A stretch of 64,000 nucleotides of DNA from Candidatus Albibeggiatoa sp. nov. NOAA (GTDB lineage: Bacteria > Pseudomonadota > Gammaproteobacteria > Beggiatoales > Beggiatoaceae): positions 248,001 through 312,000 of the forward strand of contig JAOXRS010000066.1 in NCBI GenBank assembly GCA_025800385.1, written 5' to 3'. Position numbers and translations under genes: made by a program. Below, one piece after another: positions 9,958 through 18,954 of this stretch. Under the pieces are notes generated by a model that did no database searches, was not told the origin of the DNA, and saw nothing but the letters and a program-made list of their open reading frames with translations. Each line of letters opens with the position of its first letter. Positions within the stretch are counted from its first letter, which is position 1.

Positions 9958-10215
9958 CTTATTCTTATGTTTTTCCTTAACGGATTTATTGTATGCGTAT
10001 CGAAACTAATTGAATAGCCCTAAATTGATAATTTCGTATACGCTATGCAATGTTAATGAGTATTTAGCTAGCTACTTGTTTTGGAAAATACCAATTTGCA
10101 ATATATCCTCTCTTAGGAAACTCGTATAAATCGACAAGCGATCCTTTCTTCTTTTTAGCCGCTTGGTTTAAAATACATTTCTGCATGGATAATATTTGCT
10201 TTTAAGGGGTAAAGG

Positions 10216-13200
10216 ATGGTTGTACGCATTTTAACAGGGTGGTTAATGTTACTGATATTAACGGCCTGTGTCGGAGGTGGGGGCGGTGCTTCAACAACAC
10301 CTACAGAAGAAGAAACAGTTCAAGCCAATGTCGACAAAGTGGTTTTGTTAATTCAGGACAATGACCAACTCGCCGATGGACAAGCCACGGTAACACTCAC
10401 CGCAATTGCTCGTGATAGCAATAACAATCCAATTCCTAACGTGCCTGTCAGTTTTACCAGCCAATCAGATTCGGCAATTCTCACCCCATTTTCAGGTACA
10501 ACCAATGCGCAAGGTGTATTAAGTACCGCGATTACCAATACGCTGGTCGAGTCATTTTTAGTCAGTGCCAGTGCAGGTAATAAAACCAGTGAGTTTGTCA
10601 CCGTTAACTTTATTGAAGGTATTGAAGTCAGCAAAATCACACTACTGGTCAACAATAATAATCAGCTAGTGGATAATGGCACACCAATCACGTTGACGGC
10701 CATTGCACGTAATAATGACAACTTACCGATTCCCAATGTACCGATTGATTTTATTAGCTCTTCAGATAGCACCATTTTATCCCCATTTACAGGCACAACT
10801 AACGAACAAGGTATTTTAACCACCAGCATTACCAGTAATATTGCACAAACATTTCGAGTGTTGGCGCGTTCGGGTGCAGTACAAAGTCCTGAGGTGTCGA
10901 TTAGCTTTACCGATGGCAATACTGATGTTGCTAGAATCACCTTATTAGTCAGTGATAACAATCAATTAGCCAATGGCCAAAATGCAATCAATTTAACTGC
11001 AATTGCCCGTGATGAAGCCAACACCCCAATTTCAAATATTACCCTAGGCTTTAATAGCAATTCTGAAACCGCAATTTTCAGCCAATTCAGTGGCCAAACC
11101 AATGCGCAAGGCTTAGTCACAACTGCTGTCACCAATACTGTACCTGAAGTGTTAGACGTATATGCACAAGCGGGAACAATCCGCAGTGATGTAGTTCAGC
11201 TTAGTTTTGTGAACAATGTGACTGATGATCGTGTGGACACAATCAATCTCACTGTGAGCAATAATTTTCAACGAGCGGATGGAACATCAACGGTATTATT
11301 GGATGTGACAGCACGGGATAGTCAAGGCGACTTAATTCCAAATGTACAAATCAATTTATCACCCAGCTCTAACACCGCTATTTTCGCAACACTAAGTGGC
11401 GCAACCAATGAAAGCGGCCATTTCACCACCACAGTGACTAATACATTAGCGGAAACTTTTAGCGTCACTCCAACAGCAGGCGGTGTACGTGGTCAGGCTC
11501 AAGATGTAACTTTTATTGCACCAGCTGACAGTTTAGTGCTCAGCGCGGATACAACAACGTTAGCAGCCAATCAAAATGCCAATGTGACTTTAACTTTATA
11601 TCAGGGTGAATCTGACCCCACGCCATTAGCAGGTGCGAACTTTTCAGTACAAGTGACGGGTTCAGCTGATACGAGCAATGTGCCGCAAGCAACCGATGCA
11701 ACAGGACAAGCCCGCTTCCAAGTATCCAACAGCAGAGCGGAAAATGTCACATTAACCGTTACCAGCGGTCAATTTGAGCAACGTTTAAATTTATATTTTG
11801 GTGCGAACTTAACGTTATTACCCAGTGAGTCTAATGCGGTTAACAATGCCACATTAAGTGCGATTCTCAAAGATGCTAATCAAGCCGCGATTATTGGGCA
11901 GCCGATTAACTTTAGTTTTGTTGGTAATAACAATGAAACTCTTAATATCAATCAAGCCTTGACGGGTAATGATGGGGTTGCTTCGGTCACGGTGAACGAT
12001 GTGCAAAGTGATGGCGGACAAGTCACGGTAAAAGCAACCAGTGGCGCGATTGAAGCCCAAGCCAATGTGAATTTTAATGCGGCATTTGGTGAAAATCGTA
12101 ATCTAGCCTTAACCAGCAGTAGCCGTTTACTGAGTTCAAATGATACTGCGATTGTGATTGCGCGAGTGACGGATAGCAATGGCTTACCTGTTTCAGGTCA
12201 AGTGATTGAATTCAGCGGTGACAACGCAAATATCAGCCCTCGCCGCCAGCAAACCAATGAAGATGGAGAGGCTTCGACTCGCATTACAGCAGATGGCAAT
12301 GTGCAAATCACAGCCAGTGCCGATACGGCTCAGCAAACCGTTCCACTTTATTTTGGTGCGAGTATTCGCTTAATTCCTGAGTCAGCCAATGGCACAGCAG
12401 ACGGTACAACCGCAACCACCATGACCGCTGTCGTAACGGATAATAATGGTGCAGCAATTCAAGGCACATCAGTGAATTTCCAAATTACCGAAGGTACAGG
12501 ATTTTTACAAGGTTCGCCTGCTGTTACCAATGAAAATGGTCGCGCTGAAGTGGGTTTAATCAGTACCAGCTCCGACCCGATTACACTGCAAGCCACCACA
12601 GGCAATTTAACCAGTAATCGTAGTCAAGTAGACTTCTTTGCAACAGGTATCAATCCCAATGTGACTAGTGTCGAAGTGATTGTTAGCAACAGTCCGCAAA
12701 CAGCCGATGGACAAGGACAAATTCAGGTCACTGCAATTGTGCGCGATGCGAATAATTTAGCCTTATCTGGTATCCCTGTTAATTTTGTTAGTGAATCTAA
12801 TACAGCGTTTTTCAATGCACTCAGTGGTGTGACTGCAGAAAATGGCCGTTTTAGCAGTACTGTGACTAATAATGTGGTGGAAGAATTCACTGTTACAGCC
12901 AATGCAGGCGGCACAAGTAGCGCACCCGTGACTTTAGTCTTTAACTCACTTGCCGTAAACAGCATCGCATTGCAAACTTCTGAAACCGTATTGAGTTTAC
13001 AAGATGAAGCGACAATAACCGTCACCTTATTTAACAATGTCGAGGGCAATCAACAAGCATTACCGAATACACCATTTTCGGCTACGGTATCGGGCAATGC
13101 GACATTAAATAATCTACCAGAACGCACAGATAGTAATGGTCAAGCCCGTTTCACAGTCACCAATAATACGATTGAAAATGTCACGTTAACCGTTGCTGGT

Positions 13201-15759
13201 GGTACAGTATTTCAAACCATTGATTTATATTTTGGTGCGAGCCTCGTGCTGCTACCAAACACAAATGATTCAGTAACGGGAGAAACGGTATTAACTGCTT
13301 TGCTTAAAGATGGAAACAATACCCCATTGGATAATGAAACGGTGCGCTTTAGTTTTTCTGCATCGAACAATGAAACCCTCAGCCCAACCGAAGCCCAAAC
13401 CAATAATCAAGGTATTGCTACGGTGACGGTGACTGATGTGGATAATGATGGCGGCTCCGCATTAGTGCAAGCATTCCGAGGTTCACTCACTGCACAAGCC
13501 CAAGTCAATTTTACTGCTCAACTGTTGAATGGTTCGCGCTTATTGATTTCTGCTCCAGATCAAGTGATTCCAGTTAATCGTTCGGCTGATGTTGTTGCGC
13601 AAACAATCAATGAGCTTGGGCAGCCTATACAAAACCAGTTCATCACATTTGCTGCAATCACGCAAGATAACAATATCATCAATATTAATGTAGACCCTGA
13701 ATTTGCTTCTACTAATAATCTAGGGCGTGCAACGACCAGTGTATCTAGTTCGCAAGCACAAAATATTAATGTAACTGCACAAGCCAGTGATGTCAGTCAG
13801 ACCATACCTGTTTATTTCGGTGCAAAATTAACCTTGTCTCCGCTACAAACCTCAGTCGCTGCAGATGCTGAGTTGAGTGCACCTATTGTTGCAACGGTAA
13901 CTGATACATTTAATGCGCCGATTCCAAATATTCAAGTCTTGTTTAACTACTACTTTGACGCGAATGAAGATGAGAAATTCACCGATGACGAGCTGCAAAA
14001 TACCTTGACTGCACTTACGAATGGTCAAGGCCAAGCTACGATGAATATTCAGAGTACGGAGCAAGGCAGAGGACAAGTGATTGTTAAAGCAGGTTTGCTG
14101 GATGATATTTCTGCTTCGATTGAATTTACAGCATTGCCGCCACAACGCATTCTCTTAACAGCGGCTAAAGAAGAATTAGATTTAACTGAGCAAACTCAAA
14201 TTGTTGCAACTGTAGTTGATAAATATGGTAATCCGATACAAGGCGAAAATGTGACGTTCTCAGTAAATACGGGCACAGTTGGTAATGAAGCAATCAGTGC
14301 AGAAAATGGCCAAGCTACCGTGAGCTATGTGGCAGGCACGCAAGCAGGCACAGCGATTGTTACCGCACAAATCAGTGAAACAATCAATAATGTAATTAAT
14401 CTAAATATTCGATCTGGTGAAGCAGGTGCAATTGAAGTGTCAACGATTGAACCACGGGAATTGGGCGTGCTTGGCTCGGGTACAGCACAGACCACGACGA
14501 TTGAGTTTTTAGTTAAAGATGATGCGGGCAACCCTGTTGATGGACGTACTGTGCAATTTAGCTTGGGCGATACGGGTTTAAACGGTGGTGAAAGTTTGGT
14601 ATTTAACAGTGCAATAAGTAGCAATGGTGTGGTTTCCACTATTTTGCGTACGGGTGTGGTTTCTGGGACAGTGGATGTGATTGCCAGTGTCGAAGGCTCG
14701 AATGCAACCGCGATCGCCCGCGTACCGATTGTGAGTAATACCCCTGATGCTCGACATTTATCTTTATCAGCGGAATTTTTCAATATTGCAGGTGGGGTGC
14801 AGTTTGGTTTAGAGGACACGGTGACTGCTTTCGTTGGTGATCGTTACGGCAACGTGGTGGCCAGTGATACCAGTGTCAGCTTTATCAGTGAAGGCGGTTT
14901 AATTGGTCAAAGTGTGGGACAAGCCTTTACTGCCACAACAGAATTAGGTCGTGCGACAGCCATTTTACAATCTGCAGCACCAACTACGCCTAATCTTGGC
15001 GGATCACCTTACGTAAGTAGTACGGGCGGATATCAATGCAGTGCACCATATTCTCTTATTTCAAGCACTGTATCTCAGTCAGTGTGTGGCAACCCCGGAT
15101 TTATCACTGTTATTGCTTACACAACAGGCAGTGAAAGTTACACCGATTTAAACGGAAATGGCCAATATGATGCAAATGAACCGTTTGAAGATTTAACCGA
15201 GCCTTATATTGATGGCAATGATAATGGGCAGTTTGATACCAATGAAATCTATGTTGATGTAGATCAAAATGGCCAATTTAGTACAGGCAATGGACAATTT
15301 GAATCTAACACCACGATTTGGACAAGTGCACAGTTTTTATTCTCTGCTCAAGCTATTCTGCCTTCAATCAGCTTTAGTGACGGCCAGCCAATACCAAGTA
15401 GTGGTTTTTCAATACAGAATAATAGTTCACAACGATTTTTAGTGTCTGGCATTGAAAACTTAAGTATGAGCGATGTATATGGCAATGCTTTGGTCGCTGG
15501 CTCTAATATCAAAATTGAAGCAACAGGCGGTGTATTGGGAGGTGTCATTGAATTTGAAATTACTGACTTCGTGGGGCGTGGTTTACCTGCATTTGATTTT
15601 ACGCTATCGAGTGAACCACCTGACGAAGACGGGACTTTTCCACCACGCAAAGATGTTGTAATTACCTTAACGTTGACTTCTGGTGATACCAATACAAATA
15701 GCGCACCGGGAGGCAATGGTAATGGTGTGCGTTCTATCAGTGGCTCAATCAATGAGTAA
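10216..15759 (+). CDS. Giant surface lipoprotein with about 16 bacterial Ig-like (Big-1 type) repeats
   Basis: 1847 residues. The N-terminus 'LMLLILTAC' followed by a Gly run is a lipoprotein signal with Cys18. From about residue 38 to 1600 there are roughly 16 Ig-like modules of 80-105 residues, with the Big-1 pattern 'LTAIARD...IPNVPV.F......TNAQG...T.ITNT'. Modules 4-7 and 9-12 look like copies of one four-module block. Four module junctions carry the motif [LV]YFGA. The C-terminal 200 residues leave the repeat pattern and contain Asp/Asn-rich loops ('DLNGNGQYDANE', 'DGNDNGQFDTNE', 'DQNGQF') resembling calcium-binding EF/dockerin-like loops. The architecture suggests a long adhesin or spacer anchored in the outer membrane. 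AAGG precedes the ATG. Confidence 0.88.
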   Translation: MVVRILTGWLMLLILTACVGGGGGASTTPTEEETVQANVDKVVLLIQDNDQLADGQATVTLTAIARDSNNNPIPNVPVSFTSQSDSAILTPFSGTTNAQGVLSTAITNTLVESFLVSASAGNKTSEFVTVNFIEGIEVSKITLLVNNNNQLVDNGTPITLTAIARNNDNLPIPNVPIDFISSSDSTILSPFTGTTNEQGILTTSITSNIAQTFRVLARSGAVQSPEVSISFTDGNTDVARITLLVSDNNQLANGQNAINLTAIARDEANTPISNITLGFNSNSETAIFSQFSGQTNAQGLVTTAVTNTVPEVLDVYAQAGTIRSDVVQLSFVNNVTDDRVDTINLTVSNNFQRADGTSTVLLDVTARDSQGDLIPNVQINLSPSSNTAIFATLSGATNESGHFTTTVTNTLAETFSVTPTAGGVRGQAQDVTFIAPADSLVLSADTTTLAANQNANVTLTLYQGESDPTPLAGANFSVQVTGSADTSNVPQATDATGQARFQVSNSRAENVTLTVTSGQFEQRLNLYFGANLTLLPSESNAVNNATLSAILKDANQAAIIGQPINFSFVGNNNETLNINQALTGNDGVASVTVNDVQSDGGQVTVKATSGAIEAQANVNFNAAFGENRNLALTSSSRLLSSNDTAIVIARVTDSNGLPVSGQVIEFSGDNANISPRRQQTNEDGEASTRITADGNVQITASADTAQQTVPLYFGASIRLIPESANGTADGTTATTMTAVVTDNNGAAIQGTSVNFQITEGTGFLQGSPAVTNENGRAEVGLISTSSDPITLQATTGNLTSNRSQVDFFATGINPNVTSVEVIVSNSPQTADGQGQIQVTAIVRDANNLALSGIPVNFVSESNTAFFNALSGVTAENGRFSSTVTNNVVEEFTVTANAGGTSSAPVTLVFNSLAVNSIALQTSETVLSLQDEATITVTLFNNVEGNQQALPNTPFSATVSGNATLNNLPERTDSNGQARFTVTNNTIENVTLTVAGGTVFQTIDLYFGASLVLLPNTNDSVTGETVLTALLKDGNNTPLDNETVRFSFSASNNETLSPTEAQTNNQGIATVTVTDVDNDGGSALVQAFRGSLTAQAQVNFTAQLLNGSRLLISAPDQVIPVNRSADVVAQTINELGQPIQNQFITFAAITQDNNIININVDPEFASTNNLGRATTSVSSSQAQNINVTAQASDVSQTIPVYFGAKLTLSPLQTSVAADAELSAPIVATVTDTFNAPIPNIQVLFNYYFDANEDEKFTDDELQNTLTALTNGQGQATMNIQSTEQGRGQVIVKAGLLDDISASIEFTALPPQRILLTAAKEELDLTEQTQIVATVVDKYGNPIQGENVTFSVNTGTVGNEAISAENGQATVSYVAGTQAGTAIVTAQISETINNVINLNIRSGEAGAIEVSTIEPRELGVLGSGTAQTTTIEFLVKDDAGNPVDGRTVQFSLGDTGLNGGESLVFNSAISSNGVVSTILRTGVVSGTVDVIASVEGSNATAIARVPIVSNTPDARHLSLSAEFFNIAGGVQFGLEDTVTAFVGDRYGNVVASDTSVSFISEGGLIGQSVGQAFTATTELGRATAILQSAAPTTPNLGGSPYVSSTGGYQCSAPYSLISSTVSQSVCGNPGFITVIAYTTGSESYTDLNGNGQYDANEPFEDLTEPYIDGNDNGQFDTNEIYVDVDQNGQFSTGNGQFESNTTIWTSAQFLFSAQAILPSISFSDGQPIPSSGFSIQNNSSQRFLVSGIENLSMSDVYGNALVAGSNIKIEATGGVLGGVIEFEITDFVGRGLPAFDFTLSSEPPDEDGTFPPRKDVVITLTLTSGDTNTNSAPGGNGNGVRSISGSINE

Positions 15760-15779
15760 TTAATTCTGTGAACTAAAAA

Positions 15780-15823
15780 GGGCTGGTTAGTTTTTATCTA
15801 TCCAAATCGCCAGCCCCATTTTC
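15780..15823. terminator. Terminator hairpin after the Ig-repeat lipoprotein
   Basis: GGGCTGG (15780-15786) pairs with CCAGCCC (15810-15816), followed by ATTTTCT. The loop is long (23 bases), so strength is uncertain. Confidence 0.5.
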
Positions 15824-15884
15824 TAACATCATTTCATGTACAATCATTATTCTCATGTTCACGCAAAAACAATATGGTGATGTT

Positions 15885-16682
15885 ATGAAAAGCCTTCCTA
15901 TGTATTTTCCTGAACGATTTGATTTACAGTTAGCAAACACCTGTATTCAGCTTAATATTTGTGCTTATGATATGTATCACCAATGGGTGGCACAGGGAAA
16001 ACCACGTAAAACAGCAAAGTTTCATTGGCAACCACAAGCCCAATTGGCTGAAAATTTTGAATGCTCTGCACCTATCTGGAGTGATTTGGAATGGTTTGGT
16101 TGTATTGATCGATCTGAACCATTTGGATTTATTGTGACCAGTAAACAAGATGGTCAACGTTATTTAGTATTTCGAGGCACAGAAACTGCCAGTGATTGGG
16201 CTGTGGATATTGATGCGGATCAAGAAGATTATGGCTTAGGTTATGGGGATGCACATCATGGCTTTTTAAAGCTGTATCGCTCCTTAGAAGATGAAATGTT
16301 GGATGTGTTGGATTCATTAGAAGACATAACCCAATTGATTGTAACAGGGCATAGTTTAGGTTGTGGCTTATCAACTTTAGCGATTCCCAAACTTATTGAA
16401 CAATATCCCAATACTCAACTAACCCATTACAATTTTGCTAGTCCACGGGTTGCTTCCATACCTTTTGCTGAAAAATATAATAATAATGGCACATTAACAT
16501 TTCGTGTCGTGAATACTTGTGATTTAGTTCCACAATTACCGTCAGCTGTATTTGGAAAAGCCTTGTATCAACATTTAGGTACGCCGATTAATTTTACTGC
16601 ACAATATGGCTCAATTGAAGAAAATCATGACCCAGCACATTATCAGTATGCACTTGAACACACTGATAATCCTATGCCTTAA
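15885..16682 (+). CDS. Lipase class 3 family protein
   Basis: About 265 residues. 'VTGHSLGCGLSTLA' is the alpha/beta-hydrolase nucleophile elbow with catalytic Ser near 157; an Asp in 'VNTCDLVPQLP' and a late His ('NHDPAHY') complete a likely triad. 'YLVFRGTE' is the oxyanion-region strand typical of Lipase_3. No signal peptide is visible, so it is probably cytoplasmic or exported by another route. I start at 15885 because GGTGA lies just upstream and the family similarity begins there; an ATG at 15855 in the same frame has no ribosome site. It stands alone between two terminator-like or convergent regions. Confidence 0.8.
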   Translation: MKSLPMYFPERFDLQLANTCIQLNICAYDMYHQWVAQGKPRKTAKFHWQPQAQLAENFECSAPIWSDLEWFGCIDRSEPFGFIVTSKQDGQRYLVFRGTETASDWAVDIDADQEDYGLGYGDAHHGFLKLYRSLEDEMLDVLDSLEDITQLIVTGHSLGCGLSTLAIPKLIEQYPNTQLTHYNFASPRVASIPFAEKYNNNGTLTFRVVNTCDLVPQLPSAVFGKALYQHLGTPINFTAQYGSIEENHDPAHYQYALEHTDNPMP

Positions 16683-16721
16683 CCTAAGAATGCTGAGTTA
16701 TTGAGTCACTGCCACAATGAG

Positions 16722-17510
16722 TTAATTCGCCTTCTGGTTTCGATATGCCAGTGTCATTAACAAAATACCAAATAAAATCATGGGCACACTTAATATTTGT
16801 CCCATGGTTAACCAGTCAAAAGCGATAAAGCCTAAATGTGCATCAGGTTCACGGAAGAATTCAGCAAATGAGCGTAAGACACCATAACCTATTAAAAATA
16901 AACCTGAAACAGCCATAGTCGGGCGAGGTTTCCGAGAATAAACCCATAAAATAATAAACAGCAATAAACCTTCTAACAAGGCTTGGTAAAGTTGTGATGG
17001 ATGACGCGCTAAGTCTCCCGCTCCAGGAAAGACCATTGCCCAAGGTACATCTGAAACACGCCCCCATAGTTCGGCATTGATAAAGTTGCCGATGCGGCCT
17101 GCCATTAAACCAAGTGGTACAAGTGGTGCAATAAAATCAGTGATTTGAAAGAAAGTTCTACCTAAATAGCGGGCATATAGCCATGTTGCTAACAATACGC
17201 CTAATAAGCCACCATGAAAAGCCATGCCGCCTTGCCATACTTTTAATATATCCAATGGGTTATCAATATATTGGGGTAAATTATAAAATAAGATATAACC
17301 AAAACGACCACCTAACACCACACCAAGTGCGATATAAAAAACAAGATCGCCCATTTGTTCAGCCGTTACAGGAGAGTCTGGACGCTTAGACCGTACGACA
17401 CCTAACCACCAACCCAATAGAAAACCGACTAAATACATCATCCCGTACCAATGAATTTTCAAAGGGCCAATACTTAGCATAACTGGATCAATTTCAGGAT
17501 AGGTCAACAT
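16722..17510 (-). CDS. lgt: Prolipoprotein diacylglyceryl transferase
   Basis: 262 residues with about seven membrane helices. It transfers diacylglycerol from phosphatidylglycerol to the lipobox Cys of prolipoproteins at the inner membrane. The signature '[14 protein letters not shown]' (Arg near 139), 'GGMAFHGG' (His near 99) and an early 'HWYGMMY' (Tyr near 22) match the known essential residues. It is a single gene convergent with the lipase. Its substrates would include the lipoproteins predicted at 6.9 and 10.2 kb. Confidence 0.96.
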   Translation of the reverse strand: MLTYPEIDPVMLSIGPLKIHWYGMMYLVGFLLGWWLGVVRSKRPDSPVTAEQMGDLVFYIALGVVLGGRFGYILFYNLPQYIDNPLDILKVWQGGMAFHGGLLGVLLATWLYARYLGRTFFQITDFIAPLVPLGLMAGRIGNFINAELWGRVSDVPWAMVFPGAGDLARHPSQLYQALLEGLLLFIILWVYSRKPRPTMAVSGLFLIGYGVLRSFAEFFREPDAHLGFIAFDWLTMGQILSVPMILFGILLMTLAYRNQKAN

Positions 17511-17872
17511 AATGGCAATGAGTCTGGTATAAATGATGCGTGTATTATGGAGGGGGTAAAATGGGTTTGCAACTTAATTACCAGCGATTTTCTAAAAAAA
17601 ATAATTTCATAAAACTAAAATAACTGAGTACTTCTATATTTAAAGTATTCAATTAGTTCATTCATTATAAATAGATAAAATACCCGTTTAGTATCTAACC
17701 CTTGCAATATTATTTCTATGTTAATAAATCTATACTCACTCGTGCAAATCCCAGCAACTTTAAGTGTATAACGTATTCATTTTATGTATTTCAAAGTTGT
17801 ATGCGATTTTTAAAAGGTTTATTATGCCACTTATAAAAGTAAAACACATTTGGACGTGCAATACTTTGCATT
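17511..17872. other. Intergenic region between lgt and the DHH gene
   Basis: AT-rich divergent spacer. Apart from the promoter at its right end (listed separately), I see no ORF, repeat or RNA structure that I can support. Confidence 0.3.
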
Positions 17873-17900
17873 TTGAGTGTCTATGCTAGTCGAGTATAAT
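17873..17900 (+). promoter_or_regulatory. Sigma-70 promoter of the DHH phosphoesterase gene
   Basis: TTGAGT (17873-17878), a 16-base spacer and a perfect TATAAT (17895-17900). Start of transcription would be about 17907, giving a leader of about 23 bases that includes the GGAGA ribosome site. Confidence 0.6.
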
Positions 17901-17929
17901 GATAGATAGTAAGTTTCTGGAGAAAGCCT

Positions 17930-18862
17930 ATGTCACGCAAGTTCCGCCTTGTCACACGGAGTGATTTTGATGGTTTAATATGTGCGGTATTGCTAAAAAT
18001 GTTGGATTTGATTGATACAATTAAATTCGTTCATCCTAAAGATATGCAAGATGGTAAGGTAGAGATTACTGATAGTGATATTACTACCAACTTACCTTAC
18101 ATTTCTATTGCCCACCTCGTTTTCGATCATCACTATAGTGAGGCTTTGCGTAATCCCGGACAACGCCCAGAAAACTATATTCTTGATCCCAATGCACCCT
18201 CAACTGCTCGAGTGGTTTATGACTATTATGGTGGACAAGAAACATTTCCAACCATTAACGAAGAAATGTTAGAAGCGGTAGATAAAGCTGATGCGGCGCA
18301 ATTCTCTCGTGAAGAAATTTTATTTCCACAACGTTGGGTATTACTCAACTATATTATGGATCCGCGTAGTGGCTTAGGACGTTTCAAAAACTTCAGAATT
18401 TCCAATTATGAATTGATGATGACCTTGATTGATTATTGTAAGGTACATACCATCGATGAGATTTTAGAATTACCTGATGTCAAAGAGCGGGTAACTTTAT
18501 ACATGGAACATCAACGCGAGGCGATGGCTCAAATTGAACGCTGTGCAACATTACATGATAATGTGATTGTGCTGGATTTGCGTGAAGAACAAGATATTTT
18601 CGTGGTAAATCGTTTTATTATTTATGCGATGTATCCAGAGTGCAATATCTCTGTGCATATCATGTGGGGCTTACAGAAACAGAATACGGTGTTTGCGGTG
18701 GGTAAATCGATTATTGATCGTTCTTCTAAAACCAATGTCGGCGCGTTGATGCTACGTTATGGTGGTGGCGGTCATGAAAGAGCGGGCACCTGTCAAATTG
18801 AAAATGAACGTTCTGACATCGTCTTAAAAGAATTAGTCGATAAAATGGTTGCTGATGGTTAA
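17930..18862 (+). CDS. DHH/DHHA1-family phosphoesterase
   Basis: 310 residues. Motifs of the DHH superfamily are in order: 'RSDFDGL' (about 11-15), 'FDHH' (65-68) and the C-terminal DHHA1 'GGGGHERAG' starting near 278. These coordinate two metal ions to hydrolyse phosphodiester or phosphoanhydride bonds, as in nanoRNases, pAp phosphatases and exopolyphosphatase-like proteins. The precise substrate is not clear. It is a single gene with its own good promoter and terminator. Confidence 0.87.
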   Translation: MSRKFRLVTRSDFDGLICAVLLKMLDLIDTIKFVHPKDMQDGKVEITDSDITTNLPYISIAHLVFDHHYSEALRNPGQRPENYILDPNAPSTARVVYDYYGGQETFPTINEEMLEAVDKADAAQFSREEILFPQRWVLLNYIMDPRSGLGRFKNFRISNYELMMTLIDYCKVHTIDEILELPDVKERVTLYMEHQREAMAQIERCATLHDNVIVLDLREEQDIFVVNRFIIYAMYPECNISVHIMWGLQKQNTVFAVGKSIIDRSSKTNVGALMLRYGGGGHERAGTCQIENERSDIVLKELVDKMVADG

Positions 18863-18882
18863 AAAATAACCCAACCGATCAT

Positions 18883-18917
18883 AAGCCACTGGCCTAGCTG
18901 GTGGTTTAATCTTTTCT
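18883..18917 (+). terminator. Terminator after the DHH gene
   Basis: AAGCCACTGGC (18883-18893) pairs imperfectly with GCTGGTGGTTT (18897-18907) across a 3-base loop; TAATCTTTT follows. Confidence 0.55.
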
Positions 18918-18954
18918 GCTACTAAAAAATCCTACCTTTTCTAGTCTTTCCAAA

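Noticed and set aside
14325..14819. 164-residue minus-strand ORF inside the Ig-repeat gene
   Set aside because: Antisense shadow of Ser/Thr/Val-rich repeat codons; several similar shadows occur along the same gene.
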